Shown piece by piece: positions 6,999-16,438 of a stretch of 41,628 nucleotides of DNA. Positions within the stretch are counted from its first letter, which is position 1, and every line of letters starts with the position of its first letter. A program made the translations under genes and the position numbers. The notes beneath the pieces are model-generated. The model saw only the letters and a list, made by a program, of their open reading frames with translations. It did not search any database and was not told the origin of the DNA. Source of the stretch: Novosphingobium aerophilum (lineage in GTDB: Bacteria > Pseudomonadota > Alphaproteobacteria > Sphingomonadales > Sphingomonadaceae); contig NZ_JACLAU010000030.1 of NCBI RefSeq assembly GCF_014230305.1, forward strand, positions 1-41,628, in the 5' to 3' direction.

Positions 6999-7925
6999 AT
7001 GATGTCGGCCAATCGGTGCCATTTCTTGACCGGATTCTGTCTGGTGTTTTGTGCGACTGTTGTGCCTGCGTTGGCGCAGTCTGGCATTCCGATGACAACT
7101 GTTGCCGCGCCTGCTCAGCCCAACACCATACAACTTCCCGCCGCCTCAAAAGTAGACAGTGAAATCTGGCATCCCAACGACGCGGGAGGCTATGCAGTAC
7201 GCAATGTCACCCGGCCGACGCTGACCGCATTCCGTCGTGTCGGCAAACCGTCTCTCGCCGCGGTGATCATCGCTCCGGGGGGTGCGTTTCTGGGCCTGGA
7301 AATGGACAAGGAAGGCTGGCAAGCAGCCCGTTGGTTTGCCAATCACGGCATCACCGCATTCGTTCTGAAATACCGCACCTTGCCCACGCCGCCCGACCAG
7401 AAGGTCTTTGTGGCTGAACTCGACAAGATGATCTCGGGGCAAAAAGCTGCGTTCGCGCCGCCTGAGGATACACCCGCCGAAGCACTGGAAGATGGTATCG
7501 CAGCGCTACGCTACGTTCGCGCCAATGCTGCAGAATATGGTATCAACCCCAAACGGGTCGGCTTCATGGGCTTTTCAGCCGGAGGTTTCCTCGCGCGCAG
7601 CCTTGTGGAAAAGGGCGGCGCGGACAAGCCGGACTTCGTTGCGCCGATCTATCCGAACATGGCCCCGATGTCCGTGCCTTCCGATGCGCCGCCGATGTTT
7701 GTCGCAGTTGCCGCTGACGATTTCCTGCTGACGCGCGAAAAGGGGTTGCCGCTGCTCGAAAGTTATCGCGCCGCTGGCAAGTCAATCGAATTTCATCTGT
7801 TTTCGGCGGGCGGGCATGGCTTTGGCACAGGGCCTGCCGGTTCACCCGAAGAGGGCTGGATGGATCTGCTGTACCACTGGATGCGCACGCAGGGGCTGCT
7901 TGATACGAATATGACAGGCAAATGA
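6999..7925 (+). CDS. Secreted alpha/beta hydrolase (BD-FAE / acetyl esterase-like)
   Basis: The 308-residue protein starts at ATG 6999 (MMSANRCH), with AAAGGA seven bases upstream; the longer frame to 6861 overlaps the receptor gene and has no ribosome site. Residues 1-27 are a signal peptide ending in ALAQ. The alpha/beta hydrolase triad is S183 in GFSAGG, D230 or D231 in VAADDFLL, and H263 in GGHGFG; the APGGAF segment near 92-97 would supply the oxyanion hole. Such exported carboxylesterases remove acetyl or feruloyl groups from plant glycosides and xylans. That suits a role in trimming acylated glycosides before the TonB receptor's substrate is processed. It follows a strong terminator, so it may have its own promoter in 6948-6998. 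Exact substrate unknown. Confidence 0.85.
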   Translation: MMSANRCHFLTGFCLVFCATVVPALAQSGIPMTTVAAPAQPNTIQLPAASKVDSEIWHPNDAGGYAVRNVTRPTLTAFRRVGKPSLAAVIIAPGGAFLGLEMDKEGWQAARWFANHGITAFVLKYRTLPTPPDQKVFVAELDKMISGQKAAFAPPEDTPAEALEDGIAALRYVRANAAEYGINPKRVGFMGFSAGGFLARSLVEKGGADKPDFVAPIYPNMAPMSVPSDAPPMFVAVAADDFLLTREKGLPLLESYRAAGKSIEFHLFSAGGHGFGTGPAGSPEEGWMDLLYHWMRTQGLLDTNMTGK

Positions 7926-7950
7926 GTGCAGCCGCGCGAATAACAGTTTC

Positions 7951-8973
7951 TCAGCGGGATTGTCCGCTCGCTTTGAAGCGGCTGATCATGTCTCGAAAGG
8001 TCAGGCCTGCGTCCACCATCGTGTAGACCCGCATTGAGCGAGTGTCGGCTCTATCGCGATAGGTGCCGTCAGCCAGCAATTCCGGCGTTGGTTTGAGCAT
8101 ATACCGGCTGGAGGAAGGGTCTGGCTGGATTGGCGTCATCAGGGCGGTGAGCGTGACCAGAGGGCTGTCGCCCAGAACATAAACGTCGCTGATCGGCATC
8201 GCTGGAAAATCGGGGATTTTGGCAAGAGCGGCTTCCATCTCGTCCAACTGCTTGCCAAGGAATCGGCCGATTGGGCATCTTTTCGCCAGGTCTGAAATTT
8301 CGGCGGTCGACATCAGAAACTGGCGATAAACATCGCGCGGAACCTGCCATATCTCGATGTCCGATTCATTGAAGATCACCTGTGCCGCAACAGGATCGAC
8401 CGAGAAATTGAATTCCGGCTCGGCCGGACCCGGTGGAGGATAGGCAAGGCCAGGGTGTTCATTGCCGCCGATCCACACCAGCTTGATCCTCTTCCCGATC
8501 TTGGGTTCGCTCAGCCATGCGATCGCCAGTTCGGTCAAGCTCGCGCCCGCAGCGTAGAACAATGGCTCCCTGGCGTCTTCGCGCATCGCCTCGCGGATGA
8601 TGGCTGTGGTCGCGGGGGTCGCTTTCCATTGGTTGCGTGACAAAATCGGCAATTCCGCCCCACCGACCAAATGGGGCAAAGGTCCCCGCTTGATGATGTC
8701 GAGCACTTGTTGCGCCTTCTTCACGCCATCACTAGCCGAAACCGGGCCACCGAAATTGGTCGGCAAATGCGAACTGACGATCAGCGGAACGTCAACTGAC
8801 GGGCTCAAAAGGTGATGGGCGAGCTGGAAGAGACCATCGGGATCGCCGGCAAAATCATTGTCGATGATAACGCGCGCTGATTTGAACCTCGCCAGGCCAG
8901 CCCAAGTCGTAGCTGGTACAGTAAGGAGCAGGCTCATAGCGGTCGAGGACAGAAAGCAGCGACGATCAAGCAT
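7951..8973 (-). CDS. Exported nucleoside hydrolase-family protein
   Basis: The 340-residue protein starts at ATG 8973, where AGGA lies five bases upstream; a longer frame to 9135 has no start support. The N-terminus DRRCFLSS plus a hydrophobic run to TTWA looks like a Tat or Sec signal, so it is probably periplasmic. The core matches the nucleoside hydrolase (IunH/RihA) fold: a variant calcium/ribose-binding loop IIDNDFAGDPDG at 36-47 in place of DTDPGxDDA, FYAAGASLTELA like the usual GPLTNLA, and EFNFSVDPVAAQVIF like the usual EFN-DPEAA motif. Nucleoside hydrolases split N-ribosides. An exported form with an altered metal loop may act on another N- or O-glycoside. It could be read through from the FGGY kinase gene, 217 bp upstream. 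Confidence 0.82.
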   Translation of the reverse strand: MLDRRCFLSSTAMSLLLTVPATTWAGLARFKSARVIIDNDFAGDPDGLFQLAHHLLSPSVDVPLIVSSHLPTNFGGPVSASDGVKKAQQVLDIIKRGPLPHLVGGAELPILSRNQWKATPATTAIIREAMREDAREPLFYAAGASLTELAIAWLSEPKIGKRIKLVWIGGNEHPGLAYPPPGPAEPEFNFSVDPVAAQVIFNESDIEIWQVPRDVYRQFLMSTAEISDLAKRCPIGRFLGKQLDEMEAALAKIPDFPAMPISDVYVLGDSPLVTLTALMTPIQPDPSSSRYMLKPTPELLADGTYRDRADTRSMRVYTMVDAGLTFRDMISRFKASGQSR

Positions 8974-9190
8974 GGCAATCCTATCAATTTCGGCCAACCA
9001 AATGGGCAAAGTAATCATGGCTGCTCGACAGGGCAAAATGCGCCTGATGATTAGGCCACCTTGAACCCATGCCTGTTGATTGCCACTGAGAAGTGATCCG
9101 GGAGACGGGGCCTGGGCTACAGACAATGCCGACATCCGCGCCGGGGACGCTGGCCAGCTGCCGGTTTAGTGGGCACCGGAATAAGCTCAT
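8974..9190 (-). other. 217-bp gap without a recognisable gene; one small hairpin
   Basis: No frame here has a credible start or family. CCGGT (9161-9165) and ACCGG (9175-9179) form a short hairpin just after the kinase stop codon, without a T-run. It may be a weak terminator or processing site between the kinase and nucleoside hydrolase genes. Confidence 0.35.
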
Positions 9191-10693
9191 TCATTCAATC
9201 CCAGCTTTTCGTTCGAAGTCGAGAGACCGGGCGCGCAGCCTGCTCTGTGCGATGGCAGCGCTCCACTCGGCGCGCAGGGCCATGCGCCGGGGTGCGGGCT
9301 TCGACGGGTGCACGGGCGCATTGGCGGCAGAATCCTTGAACGCGCCCAGACCTGCTGCCGATGCTGCCATTCGCGCGGCACCCATGGCGCTCAGTTCGGC
9401 AATGGCCGCGATCTGGACCGGGCGATCCGCGAGATCGGCCAGCAACTGGATCAGCAAGGCGTTGCGCGTCGCCCCGCCATCGGCGTGCAGCATGGCGATA
9501 GGCGCACCGAGATCGGCCTCGATCGCCTCGACCACGTCGCAGATCTGGTGTGCGATGCCTTCCAGCGCCGCGCGAGCGATGTGGGCCGGGCCGGTGGCGT
9601 GGGACAGGCCGGCGATCAGCCCGCGCGCGGCATCGTCCCAATGCGGCGCGCCGAGCCCGGACAGAGCCGGCAGCACGGTGACGCCGCCGCTGTCCGGCAC
9701 CGAGGCGGCGAGCCGCGTCAGGCCTTCCGCATCCCCAACGCCCAGCAGGCTGCCAATGTACGCAGCGGTCTGGCCGGATACGGCGATGTTGCCCTCCAGC
9801 GCATGGGTGATGATGTCGCCGCGCTGCCAGGCCACCGTTTCGGACAGCCCGTGCCGCGAGCGCACCCGCCGATCTGCTGCACACATCAGCGAGGAACCGG
9901 TGCCGAGCGTGACCTTCACGTGGCCCGGTGCAGCAAAGCCATGGCCATGGAGTGCTGCGTGGCTATCGCCCATCATGGCGTGGATGGCGATGCCGGGGGG
10001 CAGGCCCGAAACGGCGCCTGCAGCCGTGGTGCCGAAGCAGCTGTCCGAGGGGCGGACCTGCGGCAGGATTGCGAGCGGTATGCCGAAGCAATCGGCAAGC
10101 CCGGCGTCCCATTGCCCGGTGGCCAGATCGAGCAACTGCGTGCGCGCGGCGTTGCTGGTATCGGTGGCATGGCTCGCGCCGCCGGTCAGCTTCCACAGCA
10201 GCCACGTGTCGACAGTCCCGGCGCGCAGGCGGTCCTGGTCGAGCAACCTGCCGGCTTCGGGCACGTTGTCCAGCAGCCAGCGCCATTTCCCGGCCGAGAA
10301 CAGCGGATCGAGCGCGAGACCGGTCATCGCCCGGATCGCTTCGGCCTGCCCATCGGCGCGCAGCGCTGCGCATTGCGGTGCGGAGCGGCGGCACTGCCAG
10401 ATCACGCAGGGGCCAACCGGCGCACCCGTCTGCGCATCCCACAGCAAGGCGGATTCGCGCTGGTTGGAGATGGCGATGGCGGAAATCCGGACATCTGGCG
10501 TGGTGGCCAAAGCGGCAATGACCTGCGCCGCGCTGTCCCAGATCGCTTGCGCCGATTGTTCGGCCCAGCCGGGCCGGGGATGGTGCGTGGCAGTCGGTGC
10601 GCTGGCAGAGGCGATCACGCTGCCGTCTGCTGCAACCAACAGGGCCTTGGTGTTGGTCGTCCCCTGGTCGATCGCGAGGACGGCGTCGCGCAT
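9191..10693 (-). CDS. FGGY-family carbohydrate kinase (candidate D-apulose kinase)
   Basis: The 500-residue protein is close to the length of glycerol and pentulose kinases. The ATPase-fold phosphate loops are clear: DQGTTNTK near residue 9 and GTGSSLMCA in the second half, with the family GDSHAALHGHG segment between them and DGGATRN toward the C-terminus. The stop is TGA at 9191 and the start is ATG 10693, four bases after the split-transketolase C-subunit gene ends, so the two are co-transcribed. FGGY kinase plus a two-gene transketolase is the known arrangement for D-apiose catabolism (D-apulose kinase AplK with apulose-4-phosphate transketolase AptA/AptB). The symbol is withheld because related kinases act on glycerol, erythritol and pentuloses, and the substrate cannot be read from the sequence. 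Confidence 0.88.
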   Translation of the reverse strand: MRDAVLAIDQGTTNTKALLVAADGSVIASASAPTATHHPRPGWAEQSAQAIWDSAAQVIAALATTPDVRISAIAISNQRESALLWDAQTGAPVGPCVIWQCRRSAPQCAALRADGQAEAIRAMTGLALDPLFSAGKWRWLLDNVPEAGRLLDQDRLRAGTVDTWLLWKLTGGASHATDTSNAARTQLLDLATGQWDAGLADCFGIPLAILPQVRPSDSCFGTTAAGAVSGLPPGIAIHAMMGDSHAALHGHGFAAPGHVKVTLGTGSSLMCAADRRVRSRHGLSETVAWQRGDIITHALEGNIAVSGQTAAYIGSLLGVGDAEGLTRLAASVPDSGGVTVLPALSGLGAPHWDDAARGLIAGLSHATGPAHIARAALEGIAHQICDVVEAIEADLGAPIAMLHADGGATRNALLIQLLADLADRPVQIAAIAELSAMGAARMAASAAGLGAFKDSAANAPVHPSKPAPRRMALRAEWSAAIAQSRLRARSLDFERKAGIE

Positions 10694-10697
10694 CGAC

Positions 10698-11653
10698 CTA
10701 GCGCCCCAGCACGGCGCGTGCGGCGGCGGCGATGCCCGCGGCGGTGAGGCCGAAGTGCTCCATCAGGAACTCGGCCGATCCGGTCGGCAGAAAGCCGGGA
10801 AAGCCCAGAATGCGCATGGGGCAGGGGAAGCGGGTAGTGACGATTTCAGCCACGGCCCCGCCGAGCCCGCCGCGCACCGAGCCTTCCTCCACGGTCACGA
10901 TCCCGCCGGTCTGCGCGGCCGCAAGAATGGCGGCTTCGTCGAGCGGTGTGATCGTGGACATGTTGATCACGCGCGCGGCGATGCCTTGGCCGGCCAGCGC
11001 GGCCGCGGCATCCAGCGCCCGCCATACCATCGTGCCATTGGCAATGATCGCCACATCGCTGCCTTTGCGCAAGGTTTCCGCCTTGCCGATGGTGAAGCTT
11101 GCGTCGGCCGGGCGTTCAAGCGCGGGCACGCCCATGCGGCTGAGGCGGATGAAGACCGGGCCGGCCAGGGCTGCCGCCGCGCGGATGGCCTGATCGGTTT
11201 CCCACGGGTCCGCCGGCACCAGCACGGTGATGTTGCCCATGGTGCGTAGCCAGGCAACATCCTCGATCGAATGGTGCGTCGGGCCAAGCTCGCCATAGGC
11301 CACGCCGCTGGAAATGCCGCAGAGTTTGACGTTCGCGTTCGAGTAGGCAAGATCGGCCTTCACCTGTTCGAGCGAGCGCGCAGTGAGAAAGCAGGCTGCA
11401 CCGGAAACAAACGCGATCTTGCCGCCATTGGCCAGTCCTGCGCCGACACCGACCATGTTCTGTTCGGCAATGCCGACATTGATCAGCCGTTCGGGGAACC
11501 TGGTGCGGAACCCGCCTAGCTTGCTGGAGCCGACCGAATCGTTGACCACGGCGACAATCCGGGGATCGGTGGCGGCAAGGTCTTCCAGAGCGGCGACATA
11601 GGCATCGCGGCAGTCGAATAGCTTCGCACCGATTGCGGCAGGGGCGGCAGCAC

Positions 11654-11657
<4 letters not shown>
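10698..11657 (-). CDS. Split transketolase, C-terminal subunit (AptB-like)
   Basis: The 319-residue protein holds the pyrimidine-binding and C-terminal domains of transketolase. The TPP-activating Glu is E65 in NVGIAEQNMVG; SGVAYGELGPTHHSIED is the substrate-pocket loop, and VEEGSVRGGLGG marks the C-terminal domain. GTG 11657 overlaps the TGA of the N-subunit gene (GTGA), so the two were a coupled pair. In apulose catabolism the assembled enzyme moves a glycolaldehyde unit from D-apulose 4-phosphate to glyceraldehyde 3-phosphate, giving DHAP and xylulose 5-phosphate. Because its partner is truncated here, this subunit is probably inactive unless another N-subunit is made. Other two-gene transketolases of unknown substrate exist, so the apulose link is inference. 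Confidence 0.88.
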
Positions 11658-12280
<623 letters not shown>

Positions 12281-12364
12281 ATGTGTAGCGGCTGATTTTC
12301 CTCCTCGATCATTGATCCGTTGAGTTCGGCAATGCCTTCGATCTGCATGTATCGGTGTTGGAGC

Positions 12365-12395
12365 GTAACCGTTCGGTGAGCCCCGCGGGCCGGCG
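12365..12395 (+). repeat. IS66-type terminal inverted repeat
   Basis: GTAACCGTTCGGTGAGCCCC begins at 12365 and resembles the GTAA-starting, GTGAGGCC-like ends of IS66 elements. Its orientation puts the element to the right, toward the IS66 tnpC remnant at 13295-13908. No matching second end was found. The match is to remembered family character, not to an alignment. Confidence 0.5.
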
Positions 12396-12449
12396 CTCGA
12401 CACAGCCGGACGGTCTCTATAGAATACCCGTTCCAATAAGGGAGGTGGC

Positions 12450-13298
12450 ATGTTCGACAGGCGCTTCGCTATCAAGGCGTTCGGATTGGCAGGCGCGTCA
12501 GGGATGCTGCCGCGTCGTCTTCTTGCACAGTCGCCCAGCTCCGTGGCTGGGGAGTGGCAGTCGCTGTTCAACGGCAGGGACCTTGAAGGGTGGACCTTCT
12601 TCCATGACAAGGTCGGTGACCGCGACGTGCATCGCGTCATATCAATTGATCAAGGCATTCTGCACTTTCTCGGCCCTAAGTTCGACCGGGCGCAGAAATC
12701 CACGATGGGGCATATCGCGACCACGAAGGAGTGGAGCAACTATCACCTGAGGCTGGACTTCAAGTGGGGCGAGGAGCGCTACTCGCCGCGCAGTCTGCAA
12801 CGGCGCAACAGCGGCATTCTGTATCACATGGGCCCTGAGCGCGACCGACTCTTCCCTGACTGTGTCGAGTTCCAGGTTGAGGAGGGTGACGTTGGCGACG
12901 CCATCATGGTCAACACCAAGGGACTTCAGGGACCGCTGCTCGGCGGGACGCCGCTGTGGCCCAACTGGATACAGGCCTTGCCCAAGATCTATGACGAGCC
13001 ACAGGCTGCGGGCGGCATAGCCCGGCAATGGTTCCGTCATGCCGGAAACTACGAAAACCTGACCGGTTGGAATACGCTGGATCTCTATGCGATCGGCGAC
13101 CAGGCGGCACACCTCGTCAACGGCCGGATTGTCCTGACCGTGTTCTCGATGATCGACAGTCATAGCACCGCGGACAAGGCCAAGCCCGTGACCGGCGGCC
13201 GGATCGCTCTCGAGTTCGAGGCGGCCGAGGTGATGTTCCGGAACGTCCGGATCAGGCAACTGGACGACGCGCTGATCGCGCGCTTGAAGCAGGGCTAG
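12450..13298 (+). CDS. Tat-exported DUF1080 / 3-keto-disaccharide hydrolase-like protein
   Basis: The 282-residue protein starts at ATG 12450, six bases after a strong GGGAGG. The N-terminus MFDRRFAIKAFGLAGASG is a typical Tat signal, ending near LLAQ. The rest is the DUF1080 concanavalin-like fold: GEWQSLFNGRDLEGW at about 34-48, YHLRLDFKWGE, RRNSGILYHM, FPDCVEFQVEEGD, GWNTLDLYAIGDQAAHLVNG, and GGRIALEFEAAEVMFRNVRI. Several members are 3-keto-glycoside hydrolases, which cleave glycosides after a dehydrogenase has oxidised C3, so it would act in the periplasm on keto-sugars. It lies between an IS66-type end and an IS66 transposase remnant, and its stop codon overlaps that remnant's end. It may therefore be a passenger gene. 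No C3-dehydrogenase is next to it. Confidence 0.85.
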   Translation: MFDRRFAIKAFGLAGASGMLPRRLLAQSPSSVAGEWQSLFNGRDLEGWTFFHDKVGDRDVHRVISIDQGILHFLGPKFDRAQKSTMGHIATTKEWSNYHLRLDFKWGEERYSPRSLQRRNSGILYHMGPERDRLFPDCVEFQVEEGDVGDAIMVNTKGLQGPLLGGTPLWPNWIQALPKIYDEPQAAGGIARQWFRHAGNYENLTGWNTLDLYAIGDQAAHLVNGRIVLTVFSMIDSHSTADKAKPVTGGRIALEFEAAEVMFRNVRIRQLDDALIARLKQG

Positions 13299-13908
13299 CA
13301 GCCATCTCCAGCGCCGCATGATGTTGACGGGGTGGCCCCGCAGGGGCGAGGCTGCCAGTTCCACGGCAAGGGCGAACTGAGCCTGGTTACCTGGCACTCA
13401 GCAATCCGTCCCAGCACATGGGCGAGCCACGCGTGGGGATCGACATCGTTGAGCCGCGCCGTCTGGATCAGTGTATAGAGCACCGCCGCCCGCTGACCGC
13501 CGTAGTCCGACCCGCAGAACAACCACGCCTTACGGCCCAGCGGCAGACAGCGCAGAGCCCGTTCTGCGGCGTTTTTGGAGAGGCAGATGCGTCCATCGTC
13601 GAGGAAACGGGTCAACGCCGCAGCAGGTAGTTGATGGCCTTGGTGAGGTCATTTTTGCGCGACAGCCGGGCGAGCTGGGTGGTGAGCCAGGCGTGAAGAT
13701 CGGCCATCAACGGCGCACTCAGCTCCTGGCAGATGGCCAGGCGGTCGGCAGCGGGCTTGCCGTTGATGCCGCGCTCAACATCGAACAGCGCTTCGATCCG
13801 CTGCACGGCCTCCAGCGCGATCGGGTATGCGTCTGTCATCTGCTCCTCCTTCGCGCGCCAGCTCGGCGCGTTCAGCATCATACGATGCCGGGGGAAGGGG
13901 GCATCCAC
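13295..13908 (-). pseudogene. tnpC: IS66-family transposase (TnpC) remnant, frameshifted and 5'-truncated
   Basis: Two minus-strand frames join into the C-terminal half of an IS66 transposase. The upstream piece carries ALEAVQRIEALFDVERGING, AWLTTQLARLSRKNDLTKAI and NYLLRR. The downstream piece carries TRFLDDGRICLSKNAAERAL, GRKAWLFCGSDYGGQRAA and YTLIQTARLNDVDPHAWLA, then LPWNW. The junction near 13612 lacks the four residues usually found between LLRR and TRF (W-P-A-F type) and shifts frame, so a deletion of about ten bases is likely. Everything upstream of about 13860 (TnpC N-terminus, TnpA, TnpB) is missing. The remnant cannot transpose by itself. Confidence 0.88.
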
Positions 13909-14310
13909 CGCATCAGTTCAGATGCATCCCCCGATACGATCCTCCGAGACTCCTTTGCACAATTTGGGACTGGTGGTGTGTTGTTCCAGGGATCGGAACT
14001 TGCACGTTTGGCGGAGCCCCTTTCTTTCGCTGCAATCGACCGCCTTTGACACTGCGGGACATTCAATGCGGCCAATCTGCCCGGCTGACACTGCTGGGCA
14101 GCTTTCACTGTGGGGCAAAGTGTGGGGCTGAAGATTTTCCATCCTTTAATTTCTATTTTATTTCATAATTATAAGCTAGTCATCGGGATGACACCCTCTC
14201 CGCCAGACACCACGCAGCTACCCGGCAGTTGCCGAGGCCTCACTGGTTGCTTCGCCATGGTCGATGGTGGGCAAATCGTCGGATGAAGGACGACCTGCCG
14301 CTCGACGAGC
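13909..14310. other. 402-bp gene-free stretch with a degenerate repeat array and an AT-rich patch
   Basis: No credible gene is present. TGACACTGCGGGACA (14047-14061), TGACACTGCTGGGCA (14086-14100) and TTCACTGTGGGGCAA (14104-14118) are related 15-mers in one orientation, followed by a second TGTGGGGC (14121-14128). An AT-rich patch at about 14150-14177 follows. Directly repeated motifs like these are common at transposon ends with several transposase sites. The stretch also marks the visible change from lower-GC, IS-rich DNA to very GC-rich DNA. Confidence 0.5.
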
Positions 14311-14775
14311 TCAGTTCGGGGCCAGCAGCAGGCGGGCCTCTTCCGTGCCGTCGAGCAGGGCGTTGATCCGGTGCGTAACGCGCCATCCGGCTGCGGTCCG
14401 CGCCAGGGTCCAGCGGTTCGCCGCGACCCGGTGCGCTTCAAAGCCGCTGCCCGTATGCCGCAGCACCAGCGAGTGGCCGCGAGCCTGCGCCGAGTCACCG
14501 CTGATCGTTATCGTGATCGGGCCCAGCATGTGGGCGCAGCCGTCCGCCATCAGCGCGCGGTGCACCGGCCCATCGATCAGCGCGGCGATTTCCGCTCGTC
14601 CCACCGCCTTGGCGAAGCCGAGCACCTCGTAAGTCCCGTCCTCGGTCCACAATGCGGCCGCGGCTTCGCCGTCGCCGCTGTCAGCCAGCGGGCCATAGCT
14701 CGCGATGAGATCCCGCACGGCTTCGCGGTCTTCGAGGGCACGTAGCCGGGCGGCAAGATTGTTTGGGTCATCCAT
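14311..14775 (-). CDS. SnoaL-like / NTF2-fold protein
   Basis: The 154-residue protein starts at ATG 14775 (MDDPNNLAARLRALEDREAV); a longer frame to 14904 lacks family sequence. The opening helix LEDREAVRDLIASYGPLADS and the sequence GDGEAAAALWTEDGTYEV are typical of SnoaL_4 proteins, cone-shaped NTF2-fold enzymes. This class includes small dehydratases, isomerases and hydroxylating-dioxygenase-like subunits, so no reaction can be assigned. The histidines of AHMLGPI and RHTGSGFEAHR line the expected pocket. It reads in the same direction as the MFS transporter gene 275 bp upstream and could be a late member of that transcript; the gap shows no terminator. Confidence 0.75.
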   Translation of the reverse strand: MDDPNNLAARLRALEDREAVRDLIASYGPLADSGDGEAAAALWTEDGTYEVLGFAKAVGRAEIAALIDGPVHRALMADGCAHMLGPITITISGDSAQARGHSLVLRHTGSGFEAHRVAANRWTLARTAAGWRVTHRINALLDGTEEARLLLAPN

Positions 14776-15050
14776 GGGCGTTGCACCGATCGCAGCAGGA
14801 AATCGTCCGACGTCAGACCGTGCGGCACAGATCGCGGCGCAGATCAGCGCAGTGCGGGCCTCCGCTGGAGTCTGGTTTCTGGCGGTGAGCTTGCGGTGTT
14901 GCAAGCGCCGATGCGCGATGGTCTGCCCCCTGATCCTTTCCCGTCGCGACGAGCCGAGACCGGACGAGACGGGAGCGGCATTGTGATGGCGGCGTCCGTC
15001 GATCCTGCCGCGGCCTCAGGCACGGTTGGCGGCGGACCGGTGCGGCCGGA

Positions 15051-16355
15051 TCACGGCGCGGTTTCCGGGGGCAAGGCATGGGTCGGCCGGGCGCCCGAGA
15101 GGGCGTACCAGAGCACATAGACCTCGCAGGCGACCGTCAGCCAAAAGCTGTTCTGCAGCCCGACCCGATCGGCCAGCCAGCCCTGCACAACGACCAGCGC
15201 CCCGCCCGCGATGGCCGTGATCAGCAGCCCCGAACCCTCTTCGGTCAGCGGGCCCAGACCCTTGATGCCGAGAGCGAAGATCGTCGGGAACATGATCGAG
15301 TGGCACAGACCGACCAGGATCAGGGCCCACATCGCCGCGGGACCCTGCAGGGTGGCCGCGCCGATCATCACCAGCAGGGCGGCGCCGGCATAAGCGGCCA
15401 GCACCCGCTCGGCCGCGAACCGCTTCATCAGGACGGCCCCGGCGAACCGGCCGACCATCATGCCGCCCCAGAGCAGCACCAGATAGTTGGCTGCGGCGGC
15501 GTGGGTCATGTTGCCGATGTGGGGCTGGGAGACGAAGCTGATGAACAGGTTGGCCACCCCGATTTCCGCGATCAGGTAGATGAAGATCGCGGGCACCCCG
15601 AACACCAGGTTGCGATGCTGCCAAAGCGAGAGCGCCTGGCGCTGCTCGGCGTTGGCACGGCCCGTCGCGCTGCCCAGGGCCGGCAGCTTTGCCCGCGAGA
15701 AGACCAGGGCGATGACCGCCAGAACCACGGCAACCAGGACGTAAGGCAACTGGGTGGCCTGGGCGTCGGCCAGCCGTTGCTGGGCGCTGACCGCGGTCCC
15801 CTCCAGCGTGGTGCCCGAAACCGTCCGGCTGAGGATCAGGTAACCGCCGAAGTAGGGGGCAAAGAAGGTGCCCATCGAATTGAACGCCTGGACCAGCGTC
15901 AGCCGGCTTTCCGAGCTTTCCGGCGGGCCGATCACCGCGACATAGGGATTGGCGGCCACCTGGAGCAGGGCAATCCCGCAGGCGATCACGAACAGTGCGA
16001 TCAGCGTGATCTCGAACGAGGGGAGCCGCGCGGCCGGAACCATGCCCAGCGCACCCAGCGCCATCACCGACAGCCCGATGATGATCGCGCGCTTGTAGCC
16101 GACCCGCTCGATCAGGAATGCCGAGGGCATCGACGCGACGGCATAGGCAATGAACCAGACGCTCTCGATCAGGGTGGTCTGGGTGTAGTTCAGATCGAAC
16201 ACGCTCCGCAGGTGCGGCAGCAGCGTGTTGTTGATGACGGTGATGAACCCCCACATGAAAAAGAGGCTGGCCAGCAGGGCGAGCGACTTGCCGTGCCCGC
16301 CGACCGCGCTGCCGTCCGCGCTCGCTGTCGCGCCCTTCGGTGCAGGACCGGCCAC
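15051..16355 (-). CDS. FucP-type sugar MFS transporter
   Basis: The 434-residue protein has 12 predicted membrane segments. It resembles the L-fucose/glucose/galactose:H+ symporter family: LALLASLFFMWGFITVINNTL in helix 1, LQVAANPYVAVIGPPESSESR after helix 4, and QAFNSMGTFFAPYFGG in helix 5. The chosen start is GTG 16355, with GGGAGA six bases upstream; an ATG two bases upstream of that GTG is out of frame. It sits in the inner membrane and shares an 83-bp divergent promoter with galM, so it very likely imports the free sugar that the galM operon oxidises. Regulation by the operon's GntR protein is likely. Confidence 0.9.
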   Translation of the reverse strand: MAGPAPKGATASADGSAVGGHGKSLALLASLFFMWGFITVINNTLLPHLRSVFDLNYTQTTLIESVWFIAYAVASMPSAFLIERVGYKRAIIIGLSVMALGALGMVPAARLPSFEITLIALFVIACGIALLQVAANPYVAVIGPPESSESRLTLVQAFNSMGTFFAPYFGGYLILSRTVSGTTLEGTAVSAQQRLADAQATQLPYVLVAVVLAVIALVFSRAKLPALGSATGRANAEQRQALSLWQHRNLVFGVPAIFIYLIAEIGVANLFISFVSQPHIGNMTHAAAANYLVLLWGGMMVGRFAGAVLMKRFAAERVLAAYAGAALLVMIGAATLQGPAAMWALILVGLCHSIMFPTIFALGIKGLGPLTEEGSGLLITAIAGGALVVVQGWLADRVGLQNSFWLTVACEVYVLWYALSGARPTHALPPETAP

Positions 16356-16368
16356 ATTGTCTCTCCCA

Positions 16369-16399
16369 CCTTGTATAGCCCATTTGTAGGAGTATAAGG
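16369..16399. promoter_or_regulatory. Imperfect inverted repeat in the MFS/galM divergent promoter
   Basis: CCTTGTATA (16369-16377) and TATAAGG (16393-16399) form an imperfect dyad in the 83 bp between the two divergent starts. One dyad could control both genes, and the FadR-type GntR regulator at 22165 is the natural candidate. TATACA and TATACT on the minus strand would also serve as -10 elements for the transporter gene. Confidence 0.35.
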
Positions 16400-16438
16400 A
16401 AAACGAGTCAATCGCACCCTGCGATCGGGAGAATGGCC

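Noticed and set aside
9093..11249. Plus-strand frame of about 718 codons opposite the kinase and transketolase genes
   Set aside because: It lies antisense to two genes with clear motifs, has no ribosome site or family features, and is rich in Arg, Ser, Pro and Ala, as expected for the shadow of a high-GC gene.
13918..14142. Small minus-strand frame across the repeat array
   Set aside because: Its apparent internal repeats (CPAVS twice) simply reflect the DNA repeats; no start signal or family.
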